Shown: piece after piece, positions 6,442 to 15,878 of the stretch
Numbering within the stretch: position 1 is the first letter of the stretch
Layout: each line of letters begins with the position of its first letter
Assembly (NCBI RefSeq): GCF_021234875.1
Contig: NZ_JAJQVM010000007.1
Coordinates: 1 to 64,000 of the forward strand
Origin: Marinibactrum halimedae
Lineage (GTDB): Bacteria > Pseudomonadota > Gammaproteobacteria > Pseudomonadales > Cellvibrionaceae
Length of the DNA stretch: 64,000 nt
Direction of reading: 5' to 3'
Program-made: the position numbers and the translations under genes
The notes under the pieces: generated by a model
What the model saw: only the letters and a program-made list of their open reading frames with translations
What the model was told of the DNA's origin: nothing
The model's database searches: none

Positions 6442-8868
6442 ATGAAGCATAGCAGCTATCAACTCAAACAAGCATGGGCCGGCTTAAGCGTAAGAAAAGG
6501 CTTTCTAGTCACGGTTGTATCCACACTGGGGATAACCTTAGGTGCTTTATTGTGCATTTTGACGTTAGCGTATGTAGTGATCGTTAAGCCCTTACCTTAC
6601 TCGAATCAAAATAATTTGTATCAGCTGAATGCGAATTTATTCAACGATAAGAAAGAGATGATGGCGGCCAGCTTCACTTATCCAAGCCTGATACATCTTT
6701 ATGAAAATCAGTCTGTATTTCAGCAATCTGCATTGGTCCATTATGGTGAGGGTGTTATCAGCTCCTTGCCGACGCAACCGAGAGTCAAAAGTACTTTCGT
6801 TACCCCTGACTGGTTTAAATTGGTTGACAGTAAAATAGAAATGGGGCGCTTGTTTGAAGAATCGGAAAATAAAGAGACGTTTAATCCTGTTGCCATATTA
6901 ACGTACAGCACTTGGAAGAATACATTTGGTGCAGACAGTAATATTCTGGATAAGACGATTTTAATCAGTGGCACTAATTTTCGTGTTGTTGGAGTATTGA
7001 GCCAATCTTTTATCGAGCCAGAACTGAATGGTGTGGGTATAAAAACCGATATCTTTTTACCTTGGGATTACAATCCCACTAATGAGCAAGTTCGCAATAG
7101 TTGGGGGCAAATAGACCAAAATCGTCGTTTTGTCGGTATGTTGGATACCGATTTAAGTAACAACCAAATTGAACAGTCTTTAACACCATTAGTGAGTGAT
7201 AAATGGCAAGAAAATGTTGCCGGTGTTGAATTTTTCAGTGGCTGGTATATTGAGATGGAATTACTGCCATTTAAAAAGGCTATTCTGGGTGACAGTCAAA
7301 ATTCAGTTCTATTGTTATTAGCTGGAATGATAGGGCTAGTCCTTATCGCCTGTGCCAATATCACCAATTTATTTATGTCACGTACCGCTGAGCAACATCG
7401 CCAGCTGGCGATTCAAGCGGCTGTGGGGGCCAATAAAAGCCATTTATTCTATACCCTATTAGCACAATCTGGTTTGCTGGTATTTTTATCCATCATAGTG
7501 GCTTTGTTTGTAGCAAATGCTGGATTTTGGGTATTGCAACACTATCTCGAACAGCGTATGCCAAGAGTGGACGAGCTAGCAATTAATGCCGTAACACTTG
7601 GCGCTGCACTGCTAATAGCCTTGCTTTTAGGTTTATTCTTTGCTCGCTTAAGTACCAGTTTAGTCAACTATCGTGCTTTAAATTCTGTCTTACAATCCAG
7701 TGGCAAAGGTACCGGAATTCAGGTTTCACAAAACGTCAGAAAATTACTGGTTGTCTCTCAAGTGGCTATCGTGACGGTTTTGATTTTCGTTAACCTGGGC
7801 CTTGCACGCGATTCACTGAAAATTATTAATACGCCAATGGGCTTTGAAACTGAAAATATTACCAGCTTGACGGTTAGCTTTGGTGCTTCAGGTGAATTTT
7901 CTGAAGAAGAAATCGCTGCCATGTTGGCAGAATTGAAAAGTAAATTTAAAGATTTACCTCAAGTGGACAGTGTTTCTCAGTCGCTTGCGCCATTTGGCTT
8001 CTTAGGTATGTATGCTCAAACAATTCAGGCTACACAAGAACGGATGGTTGTCGAAACACGCCCTGTTGATAATGCGTACTTTAGTATGCTCAATCAACCC
8101 TTAATTGAAGGCGACTTTTTCACCCAATCTGACGTTCAAGACCGTAACCTTCTACTCATTGTTAATGATGTCTATGCTGACAAAATCGCACCGCAAGGCA
8201 GTGCGCTAGGCAGTAAAATAGAAATGGGCAATAGCGAATATACTATCAGTGGGGTGGTGAAAGGGATTCAAATGCCAGCGGCAGCTGATATTCCTATGCG
8301 TGCGTACCCCGTATCAAGAGTTACGCGTACCTGGTTTATGCTGAAATTGAAGCCACAGCAAAGGTTATCTCGTGAACAAGTGGTATCTGTGCTTGAAGAG
8401 GTGAACGGACGAATTGATTTAATGGAACTCGGTTCGCTGGATAACCAGAAGGTACAGTTATTGTTTACACAATATACCACGGCGATTACAAGCGTAGTAT
8501 TGGCAGTATTAACCTTCTTTATGGCGTCTATTGGTTTATTCGGTGTTGTTAATTACACCACTCAAATGCGCCGCTTTGAATTAGGGACACGCCTTGCCAT
8601 TGGCGCTAAACGTGCTGACTTAATTGGCTTAATTGTTAAAGATAATGCGGGTGCGGTAGGGATAGGCGTTATCGTGAGTGTTCTGATTTTGTTAGGTCTT
8701 TCTATTGGCTTTTCTGAAAGCTTATCCAGTTATATTACTCTGCAACTGATACCTTTATTTGTCTCTACTCTGATGTTAATTGGCATTATCGTTTTGTATG
8801 CTTGTTATTGGCCTTTGCGCCCCATTATTAACGCACCGCCTATTTACTCTTTGCGCAATAGTGAATAA
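6442..8868 (+). CDS. MacB/FtsX-type ABC transporter permease (ADOP-like)
   Basis: The 808-residue protein has an N-terminal membrane helix (about 25-45), a large extracytoplasmic MacB-like domain (about 50-280), a central block of helices (about 285-455), a second periplasmic domain and three C-terminal helices (about 680-790). The motif KPLPYSNQNNLYQLN after the first helix is typical of duplicated permeases of the MacB/ADOP group. It has no nucleotide-binding domain of its own; the ATPase is encoded at 11192 and the periplasmic adaptor at 9894. MacB systems move peptides, lipopeptides and other substrates from the inner membrane or periplasm via an adaptor and TolC-like channel. No outer-membrane channel gene is in view. 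NRPS product export is inferred from position. Confidence 0.9.
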   Translation: MKHSSYQLKQAWAGLSVRKGFLVTVVSTLGITLGALLCILTLAYVVIVKPLPYSNQNNLYQLNANLFNDKKEMMAASFTYPSLIHLYENQSVFQQSALVHYGEGVISSLPTQPRVKSTFVTPDWFKLVDSKIEMGRLFEESENKETFNPVAILTYSTWKNTFGADSNILDKTILISGTNFRVVGVLSQSFIEPELNGVGIKTDIFLPWDYNPTNEQVRNSWGQIDQNRRFVGMLDTDLSNNQIEQSLTPLVSDKWQENVAGVEFFSGWYIEMELLPFKKAILGDSQNSVLLLLAGMIGLVLIACANITNLFMSRTAEQHRQLAIQAAVGANKSHLFYTLLAQSGLLVFLSIIVALFVANAGFWVLQHYLEQRMPRVDELAINAVTLGAALLIALLLGLFFARLSTSLVNYRALNSVLQSSGKGTGIQVSQNVRKLLVVSQVAIVTVLIFVNLGLARDSLKIINTPMGFETENITSLTVSFGASGEFSEEEIAAMLAELKSKFKDLPQVDSVSQSLAPFGFLGMYAQTIQATQERMVVETRPVDNAYFSMLNQPLIEGDFFTQSDVQDRNLLLIVNDVYADKIAPQGSALGSKIEMGNSEYTISGVVKGIQMPAAADIPMRAYPVSRVTRTWFMLKLKPQQRLSREQVVSVLEEVNGRIDLMELGSLDNQKVQLLFTQYTTAITSVVLAVLTFFMASIGLFGVVNYTTQMRRFELGTRLAIGAKRADLIGLIVKDNAGAVGIGVIVSVLILLGLSIGFSESLSSYITLQLIPLFVSTLMLIGIIVLYACYWPLRPIINAPPIYSLRNSE

Positions 8869-8961
8869 TCAACGCATCAGTAAGCAATTTAACAGTATTC
8901 ACGCTGTTTACATTTCCAAGAGTGAGTATGAATAAATTAATTATTGTGAGTAAAGCGTAAA

Positions 8962-9855
8962 ATGATCGTAAAAGTTAATGATTTAGTGCCCGGTGAAACG
9001 CGTCCTTTGGATGAGATAGACGTGACGAACCTCAGTGAAGAGGAATTTTGGTCTACCTATGTTTGTAAACATAGGCCGTTAGTCATTAGGGGTGGAATAA
9101 AACACTGGGCTGCCTGTGAGAAATGGCAAGAACCACAATACTTACAGTCTATAAGCAATAGCGTTAATGGGAGTGTTAGATATCGACGCGCTTTCAATTC
9201 CAATCCCGTTCCACCTATTACACAAAAAATGGAGTTGAGAGAGGCTCTCAATGCGTTGATTGAAACACCGCATGATAAAACCTTTGCTATTCCAGGAATG
9301 AATCTTCCTAAGCGTTGGAAAGAGGACATAGGCAACTATCCATTTTTGCAAAGTCGGATAAAAAGAAAGCCGATTTTTTATCAGCTAAATCGACTTTTTT
9401 TATTCAGAAATGCCTCCACAGATTGGCATACTCATCCGGCGGATGAAACGATTTGTAGCCAGATAGTAGGATCGAAAAAAGTGTCGATGTTCAGATGCAC
9501 TGATAAAAATTGGGATAAATATGCCCCTTATATCGAAAAAAATATTCATCATATGTCGCTGGATGAGTCTTATTTTCCCGACAAATCAGATCTAATCAAG
9601 TTTGAAGGCGTTCTTCAGGAGGGAGATTCGCTTTATATTCCTCCGTTTTGGTGGCATGCCTTAGATTCCAACGATACAGAGTTTGGGATTAACCTTGCCA
9701 GATGCTTTCGTTCGCCACTGAGCCGAGTAGGAGACTTCAATGAACCGGTACTCAAAGATCTCAGAAAATATACGAGTATTCGACAGCAAATCTGGGTAGA
9801 TAGCTTGATTATTTTAAGCTCGTTAAATAGGAAATTTAAGGGTGAAACATGGTAG
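8962..9855 (+). CDS. JmjC/cupin-8 family putative 2-oxoglutarate oxygenase
   Basis: This 297-residue protein has the cupin-8 (JmjC-like) layout: RPLVIRGGIKHWAACEKW near the N terminus, a double-stranded beta-helix segment DWHTHPADETICSQIVG, and the closing GDSLYIPPFWWHALDS with the distal iron-ligand histidine. Family members are Fe(II)/2-oxoglutarate hydroxylases of proteins, peptides or small molecules. The proximal ligand motif, normally HxD, is not clear here; the nearest candidates are the HTH histidines or the following D-E pair, so activity is uncertain. It sits between the permease and adaptor genes, so it probably belongs to the same operon, as a second tailoring oxygenase or a protector of the transport system. 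Confidence 0.85.
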   Translation: MIVKVNDLVPGETRPLDEIDVTNLSEEEFWSTYVCKHRPLVIRGGIKHWAACEKWQEPQYLQSISNSVNGSVRYRRAFNSNPVPPITQKMELREALNALIETPHDKTFAIPGMNLPKRWKEDIGNYPFLQSRIKRKPIFYQLNRLFLFRNASTDWHTHPADETICSQIVGSKKVSMFRCTDKNWDKYAPYIEKNIHHMSLDESYFPDKSDLIKFEGVLQEGDSLYIPPFWWHALDSNDTEFGINLARCFRSPLSRVGDFNEPVLKDLRKYTSIRQQIWVDSLIILSSLNRKFKGETW

Positions 9856-9893
9856 TGAAGATTTTTAGTTTTGTGATGTTTGGTGGATAGAGT

Positions 9894-11150
9894 ATGGATG
9901 TTGTCAAAAAGAAGCCGCAAAATAAAATATTTCAGAATAAATATCAGTTGGCGGGGTTCGTGACGGTACTATTTGTTGCGTTATTTTTATGGTCTTGGAA
10001 AAAATCCGCTTTGGTATCTGTATCGCGTAATGAAATTTTGATTGAGCGTGTCGACCAGGGAGACTTGGATGTCATCACCAAAGGCTTCGGAATTTTAAGC
10101 TCCAATAAACAACAATTATTAACCACATTAACTCAAGCGTCGGTTAAAGAGATTGTGCTCAAGCCCGGCGCTTATGTAAAGCCGGATAGTATCATTGCTC
10201 GTTTGGAAAACCCTGAGTTAGTGCAAGAAGTCGAAAGTGCTCGCCAAGAGCTAGTGCAAAGTAGGGCTAATTTGCGCCAAATTAAGTTGAATAATCAGCG
10301 AGAAATACTGAATGAAACGGCGAATTTAGCGGAAATGACCGCGCTTTATGAATCGGCAATGCTGACGCGTCAAGCCGAAGAAGAGCTGGTTGAAGAGGGT
10401 ATTGTATCGCAACTGTCTTACCAGGAGTCGGTGCTGGAAGAGAAGCAATTGGCCAAACGCATCGATCTCCTACAACAGCGCATAGAACAGTTAAAGCTGG
10501 TACATCGAGAGTCTATCAATGTTCAACAAGAACGTATTAAACAACAGCAAGGGCAATTAAATATCAGACAGGCTAGAGTGGATGCGTTAGAGGTTAAAGC
10601 GGGGATTTCAGGTGTGTTACAGCGGCTTTCTATTGAGTTAGGGCAAAGTTTGGCCGCAGGACAAGAAATTGCCCTGATTGGTAGTGTGACTGATTTAATT
10701 GCCTTGATTCGAGTGCCGCATGGTCAGGTGCAACAGGTTGTCGTCGGGCAATCAGCGGTGATCGACACCCGGAGAGATAAAATTGAAGGTGTTGTTACCC
10801 GCATAGATCCCATTGTTCAGGACAACACTGTCGAAGTGGAAATTAAACTCCCTGAAGATTTGCCTGCCAGTGCTCGTCCGCAACTTAATGTGGATGCCGA
10901 TATTATCGCTGATAAGCTCAATAATATTGTTTATATCAAGCGCCCTGCAAACGTGAAACCGTTTAGTGAAATTTCGTTGTACCGCCTTGATGCAGAGACT
11001 TCAACAGCAAACTTACGCACCTTAAAATTGGGGCGTCAAGCAGGACGGTACATAGAAATTGTTTCAGGCGCAGAAGCTGATGATGTTTTCATTATTTCAG
11101 ATTTGCCCAATCTAAAAAGTACGGTTACGAAAATCAATATTAAATCTTAA
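9894..11150 (+). CDS. HlyD/MacA-type periplasmic adaptor
   Basis: The 418-residue protein has one N-terminal membrane helix (about residues 18-38), a split lipoyl/biotinyl-like domain, a long coiled-coil hairpin (about 105-230, rich in Q, E, L and R) and a beta-barrel C-terminal part. This is the membrane-fusion layout of HlyD, MacA and EmrA. These proteins bridge an inner-membrane transporter to an outer-membrane channel. It lies 38 bp after the cupin gene and 41 bp before the ATPase gene, in the same direction, and should form a tripartite exporter with the permease at 6442. Confidence 0.9.
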   Translation: MDVVKKKPQNKIFQNKYQLAGFVTVLFVALFLWSWKKSALVSVSRNEILIERVDQGDLDVITKGFGILSSNKQQLLTTLTQASVKEIVLKPGAYVKPDSIIARLENPELVQEVESARQELVQSRANLRQIKLNNQREILNETANLAEMTALYESAMLTRQAEEELVEEGIVSQLSYQESVLEEKQLAKRIDLLQQRIEQLKLVHRESINVQQERIKQQQGQLNIRQARVDALEVKAGISGVLQRLSIELGQSLAAGQEIALIGSVTDLIALIRVPHGQVQQVVVGQSAVIDTRRDKIEGVVTRIDPIVQDNTVEVEIKLPEDLPASARPQLNVDADIIADKLNNIVYIKRPANVKPFSEISLYRLDAETSTANLRTLKLGRQAGRYIEIVSGAEADDVFIISDLPNLKSTVTKINIKS

Positions 11151-11191
11151 ATGTCAATCGAATAAAATTTAGAGAAGCTGGAAAAATCATT

Positions 11192-11911
11192 ATGAGCGAA
11201 ATTAAAATACAAATGAAAAACATCTCTAAAGTCTTTGAAACTGAAGAAATGGAAACCCATGCACTAAAAGACGTTAACTTAACTATTAAAGCTGGTGACT
11301 ATGTTTCTATTTCTGGACCATCAGGTTGTGGTAAGTCAACGTTGTTGGGGTTGTTGGGGTTGTTGGATATGCCTTCAGGGGGTGAATACTTTGTTGAAGG
11401 CGTTAACGTTTCAAGTCTTTCTCTGAATGAGGCCGCTGAAGTAAGAAATAGTAAAATTGGTTTTGTTTTTCAATCTTTTAATTTAATTGATGAAATTTCA
11501 GTGTTCGATAATATTGCGCTGCCGTTACGCTATAGAAAAGATAAATTGAACACTCAGGAAATAGAGCAAAGAGTTAATAAATGTTTAGAGCTAGTCAGTA
11601 TGACTCATCGAAGTAAACACAAACCTAATCAGTTGTCAGGTGGTCAGCAGCAGCGTATTGCTATTGCTAGGGCGTTGGTAAATGAGCCAGCAATTTTATT
11701 AGTTGACGAGGCAACGGGTAATTTGGATTCTAATACTGGCGATCAAATTATGGATGTATTAGATGAATTAAATCAAAAAGGCACTACCATCTGTATGGTA
11801 ACTCATGAATCTCGTTATGCGGACAGAGCGACTACGCAGCTAAAGTTGTTGGATGGTGCGATTTTGACTACACCAGAATTGACCTCTTGCAGCGCCCTCC
11901 AATATGTCTGA
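11192..11911 (+). CDS. ABC transporter ATPase (MacB/LolD type)
   Basis: This 239-residue stand-alone nucleotide-binding protein shows all core motifs: Walker A GPSGCGKST, Q-loop FVFQSFN, signature LSGGQQQRIAIARAL, Walker B LLVDEATGNLD and H-loop MVTHES. The QSFNLIDEISVFDNI context is typical of the MacB/LolD subgroup that drives mechanotransmitting permeases. It closes the gene block and should energise the permease encoded at 6442. A shared bidirectional terminator follows at 12126-12153. Confidence 0.95.
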   Translation: MSEIKIQMKNISKVFETEEMETHALKDVNLTIKAGDYVSISGPSGCGKSTLLGLLGLLDMPSGGEYFVEGVNVSSLSLNEAAEVRNSKIGFVFQSFNLIDEISVFDNIALPLRYRKDKLNTQEIEQRVNKCLELVSMTHRSKHKPNQLSGGQQQRIAIARALVNEPAILLVDEATGNLDSNTGDQIMDVLDELNQKGTTICMVTHESRYADRATTQLKLLDGAILTTPELTSCSALQYV

Positions 11912-12125
11912 TCCATTTTGTGGTATTTGATAGTTTAGTGAGTATTGCCAGTGCAGTGGAGCGGTTCAAAATTTTGTGTTATGTGCTTTGTAATATGTAC
12001 TGCTTCTGTTCGACCTGAATACGGCTTTATTCTCAGTGATGTAAGCGGCCCCTCTTTTCTAGTGAGAGGTTTCCAGCTTTGATGTGGGAAATGGAATGGC
12101 GCTTTCGAAATTTAACCCGGCGAAT

Positions 12126-12153
12126 AAAAAACCGAGCAAACGCTCGGTTTTTT
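12126..12153. terminator. Bidirectional intrinsic terminator
   Basis: An A-tract, the stem ccgagc/gctcgg with a 4-nt loop, and a T-tract form a symmetric terminator between the converging ATPase gene (+) and amidohydrolase gene (-). Confidence 0.9.
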
Positions 12154-12173
12154 ATTGAGCCAACTCGTCGGAC

Positions 12174-15100
12174 TCAATGGCGCCAATGGTGCCGTTGCAT
12201 TTTGGCTTCCATGGCTTTGGCGGTGGCGGTAGGCAGTTGATTGCCGCCGTCTTTTTCAAAGAAAAAGGCTTGGCGTTGGTAATTACCGCTGGCCACTTCG
12301 TTCATGGTGGAGACATCGTACAAGCGACCGTTAATCATCGTGTGGCTGATCATTTCCGATTGACGAATATCCGTTAAAGGGTCGCCATCGATAATCACTA
12401 GGTCGGCTAATTTGCCTGGTTCAATGGAGCCGATGTCGTTGTCCATGCCCAAATGAATGGCGCCATCAATGGTGGCTCCACGGATGGCTTCCCACGGGGT
12501 AAACCCACCTTGTTCCATCATCCACATTTCCCAATGGGCGGCGAGACCTTCCCGTTGGCCGTGGGCGCCGATTAAGACACGAACGCCTTTATCCCGTAAT
12601 TGCTTGGCGGTGGTGGCCACATTGAAATGGTTGTAATGGTGGTCTGGCGCGTGTGTACGGCGCATGCTGCGTGGTTCCACAAACTGTTTGGGGGAATAGC
12701 GCATTAGACGTTCGTTCATCCACACATCAGTGCGGTCATACCAGTAGTTTTCCCCGGAAATACCCCCGTAGGCGACTCCAAAGGTGGGTGTGTAACCGGT
12801 ATCGACCTGTTCCCATAATTGTTTGATGTCATCGTAAATATGGGCAATGGGCAGGGCGTGTTCGATACTGGTATGGCCATCCACCAATTGATTGAGATTG
12901 TGTTGTAATTTCATGCCACCTTCGGGCATGACCATAATCTGGTGTTTTTCCGCTGCTTCAATAATTTGCTGTCGAGAGCGACGGCCAAGCTGATTGTAAC
13001 TTTTTACTGATATGGCACCGGCTGCTTTTAATCGCTCGATATGAAATTCGGCGTCTTCTAAGCTGTTGACTTCTGAGGTGTAACCGGGGGCATTGGCGCC
13101 GTACAAAATGGTGCCGGTGGAGAAGGTGCGTGGGCCGATGACTTTTCCGGCTTTTTGTAATTCTGCATGGGCGAAAATTTCGCTGGTGTCGTTACTGGGG
13201 TCGTGAATAGTGGTCACGCCAAACGATAAGTTGGAATACTGCATCCAATTTTGTTCTGGGGTGATTTCTTCCATACCGGCACCGCCGTGAGCATGGGCAT
13301 CCACCAGCCCTGGAATAATGGTTTTACCCGTGACATCGATAACTTCCGCGTTTTCAGGCACCTTGGCGTTGTCTTTGGTGGTGACGCTGACAATGCGATT
13401 GCCTTCCACAATCACAACGCCATTTTTGATGATTTCCTGTTGAGTGTCTGCGTTTTTCATGGTGACGATATTGGCCCCCACCAACGCTAGAGTGCTGTTG
13501 GGTTTATCGGCTTTGACCGTAAAGCCTAAATCCACGGTGCGAATATTGGCTTCTTCTGAATCTTCTTTTGCACCGTTTTGTTCGAAGAAGACAAAGGCGT
13601 CTTTTAACGGACGATTATAGAGCAAAGGGCCGTTCGACCAGTTTAACGATTGGCTATCAGCCGACCAATGTAAAAATTCTCCGGCCCGTTGTGACACTTG
13701 TTTAACGGGCACGGATTTAGTATTGCGGCTCACCGATAGGGGTTTTCCGGCTGGGGTAAATGGCATGACAAACGCATTAAAGTGTTCGGTAAAGGCGAGC
13801 CATTGGCCGTCTGGTGAGACGGTATAACTGGTGACTTTTTCTCCTTTGGCCAGGACGCGTTCATCGAATCCATTTAAATCGACACTTTTTAATTCCAACC
13901 CAGAGTCGCCTCGGCTTGAAAAAAGAATGCGCTTGCCATCGTGGCTAAATTGCGGGTGAGTGCCGGTATGGGTGATTTTTTTCGGTGTGCCGCCTTTTGC
14001 CGATACCACATAAATACCGGGTTCCGCTGACCATTGTGGTGACAATAAATAACCGCCGGTTATTTTTCTATACACCACCCATTTTCCGTCGGGCGAAAAT
14101 TGAGGCTCTACATAATGGCCGGGGGCAGACACCAGCACTTTGCCACGACCTCCTTTGCTGCTCACGGTACGAACGGTACCTAAGGCTTGATCATCCCATG
14201 TGGTGTAGACCACACGTTTACCATCACGAGAAAGCGCAGGCCAAAATTCGAAATGGTCGTTTTGTTTTGTTAGACGTTTTTGTTTTTTGCTGCTTTGTTG
14301 TGGTTGGCTATTGGAAGCTGAGGATGTGTTCTCGATGGTCGATTGGTACAAATGACCTAATGTTTGAAAAATGGCGGTTTTACCGTCGGGAGTTTCTTGT
14401 GCCCAGCGTAGCATCTTGGTTTTAAATTCATCGGGCGCGACGTCTACTGTATAGCGTAAGGTTTTTCTTACCTGCTTCGTGGTTTTGACGTGCAAAGGGA
14501 TTTCGCTAATCGCTTTGGTTTCGGTATTTAAACGATGGATTTTTCCTGCCGTCCAAAAAACAAGATCCCGATTATTGGGCATCCATTCGAACGAAGTGGT
14601 GTTGCCATGGGAGCCGGCGGTTTCTTGATTGTCACGTTCAAGTTTATTAAAAACCGCTTCTTCATTGCCCGAGGCGAGGTCTTTGATGTAAATGGCGCTG
14701 TTAAAGTCCGACAAACGTTTGACGAACGCGACTTTTTTTCCGTCTGGGGAAGGGGTGGGGCGTACCGCGCCACCGGGGCCGCCAGTTAAGGTATCGGTTT
14801 TGCCAGTGGCCAGTTCTAAACGTTTAATGGAAAAAATTTCACCGGTGGAATCTTTGTTGTACTGCCAAACCCAGCCGGGGGTGGTGTCTTTGCTGTAATA
14901 CACGTATTTGCCATCGGGTGAGTAGGCAGGTTCGCCCATGGATTTCTGGGCTTTTTTTCCATCCGGGTGATTGACCAATTCGACACCCGCACCACCGTTA
15001 ATGTGATACATCCAGATCTCACCGGAGGGAATACTGCGGCTATATACCGTGCCTTTGCGGGCAGCGATCCATTGGCTGTCTGGTGACCAGGCTGGGTTGT

Positions 15101-15620
15101 GAATGTTGTGGCGGGTTTCTTTGGTAATTTGAACCGGCTCGCTGCCATCGGCATTGATGACCCAAATATTGTCGTAGCCGTCCCGGTCGGAAATAAACGC
15201 AATTTTTTTGCCGTCGGGGCTAAAGGTGGGCTGAAAATTCCACTCTATGCCCTGAGTAAGGGCAGTGGCTTCGCCGCCGGCGATGGGGAGAGAATAAATA
15301 TCCCCGAGCATATCAAAAATCAGGGTTTTGCCATCGGGGCTAACATCGATAAATGACCAAGTGGTGGTTTGGGTATCAATAGTGATGTCACGCCATTGGC
15401 CGGGGGGGGCAGACACATCCCATGCTTTGTTTTTCTCTTCGTTGACGCTCTCTTCGTTGACGCTCTCTTCGTTGATGTTTTTTTCTTGCGCATTTGGTCG
15501 GCCTGCTTTTGTTGTGAGCGAAGTCTCAGTGGTTGCGGCCAGAACGGACACAGAGCTTGCCGTTAAAAGGGGGAAGCTTAGTAAGGCGCCACACAGGGCA
15601 TGCGCTATGCGATTTCGCAT
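12174..15620 (-). CDS. Secreted beta-propeller (TolB/tricorn-like) amidohydrolase
   Basis: The 1148-residue protein begins with a Sec signal peptide ending near SVLAA and a good TAGGAG ribosome-binding site. Residues about 70-680 contain repeated WD40/TolB-like blades (SPDGKTLIF, SPDGKKIAFISDRDG, SPDGKWVVYR). Residues about 700-1130 are an imidazolonepropionase-type amidohydrolase: GKTIIPGLVDAHAHGG gives the HxH metal site and GSIEPGKLADLVIIDGDP is the family C-terminal signature. Family members are metal-dependent hydrolases of peptides or cyclic amides, with the propeller thought to gate substrate. The substrate is unknown. The segment after the signal peptide holds a 15-bp DNA repeat coding ESVNE repeats. 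It appears monocistronic. Confidence 0.88.
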   Translation of the reverse strand: MRNRIAHALCGALLSFPLLTASSVSVLAATTETSLTTKAGRPNAQEKNINEESVNEESVNEEKNKAWDVSAPPGQWRDITIDTQTTTWSFIDVSPDGKTLIFDMLGDIYSLPIAGGEATALTQGIEWNFQPTFSPDGKKIAFISDRDGYDNIWVINADGSEPVQITKETRHNIHNPAWSPDSQWIAARKGTVYSRSIPSGEIWMYHINGGAGVELVNHPDGKKAQKSMGEPAYSPDGKYVYYSKDTTPGWVWQYNKDSTGEIFSIKRLELATGKTDTLTGGPGGAVRPTPSPDGKKVAFVKRLSDFNSAIYIKDLASGNEEAVFNKLERDNQETAGSHGNTTSFEWMPNNRDLVFWTAGKIHRLNTETKAISEIPLHVKTTKQVRKTLRYTVDVAPDEFKTKMLRWAQETPDGKTAIFQTLGHLYQSTIENTSSASNSQPQQSSKKQKRLTKQNDHFEFWPALSRDGKRVVYTTWDDQALGTVRTVSSKGGRGKVLVSAPGHYVEPQFSPDGKWVVYRKITGGYLLSPQWSAEPGIYVVSAKGGTPKKITHTGTHPQFSHDGKRILFSSRGDSGLELKSVDLNGFDERVLAKGEKVTSYTVSPDGQWLAFTEHFNAFVMPFTPAGKPLSVSRNTKSVPVKQVSQRAGEFLHWSADSQSLNWSNGPLLYNRPLKDAFVFFEQNGAKEDSEEANIRTVDLGFTVKADKPNSTLALVGANIVTMKNADTQQEIIKNGVVIVEGNRIVSVTTKDNAKVPENAEVIDVTGKTIIPGLVDAHAHGGAGMEEITPEQNWMQYSNLSFGVTTIHDPSNDTSEIFAHAELQKAGKVIGPRTFSTGTILYGANAPGYTSEVNSLEDAEFHIERLKAAGAISVKSYNQLGRRSRQQIIEAAEKHQIMVMPEGGMKLQHNLNQLVDGHTSIEHALPIAHIYDDIKQLWEQVDTGYTPTFGVAYGGISGENYWYDRTDVWMNERLMRYSPKQFVEPRSMRRTHAPDHHYNHFNVATTAKQLRDKGVRVLIGAHGQREGLAAHWEMWMMEQGGFTPWEAIRGATIDGAIHLGMDNDIGSIEPGKLADLVIIDGDPLTDIRQSEMISHTMINGRLYDVSTMNEVASGNYQRQAFFFEKDGGNQLPTATAKAMEAKMQRHHWRH
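15435..15479. repeat. 15-bp x 3 in-frame tandem repeat
   Basis: Three copies of ctcttcgttgacgct (the last diverged) lie inside the amidohydrolase gene just after the signal peptide and encode acidic N-E-E-S-V repeats. The period is a multiple of three, so the frame is kept. Confidence 0.85.
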
Positions 15621-15761
15621 TTGAATCTCCTAAAACAGTGTGTTTCGTTATTGTTATGGGGCGCACAACAGCGCTGAATTCTTTCTATAACGTGCGAGAG
15701 TACACTTGTCTCAACGTTAGGTTCATCTCAATAGTGATACTTCACACGTTTGGTTTAGTCT

Positions 15762-15797
15762 CGGTTTAACTTAATACCGGTTTAACTTAATACCGGT
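15762..15797. repeat. 16-bp tandem duplication
   Basis: Two exact copies of cggtttaacttaatac (15762-15777 and 15778-15793) and a partial third lie in the short intergenic region between the kinase gene end and the amidohydrolase start. Confidence 0.85.
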
Positions 15798-15878
15798 GTA
15801 AATTTTCTACCTAGGCGGTGGGGAGCAAATTGGGAGGGCGCTGGAGCTAAGGTGAATAGTTTGAGGCGAATAGTTCCG

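Noticed and set aside
8928-8960. 10-codon leader-peptide-like frame before the cupin gene
   Set aside because: It is very short, has no regulatory codon bias and no attenuator hairpin follows.
13985-14425. 146-codon frame on + inside the amidohydrolase gene
   Set aside because: It is antisense to clear beta-propeller coding sequence, has no start signals and no recognisable protein features.
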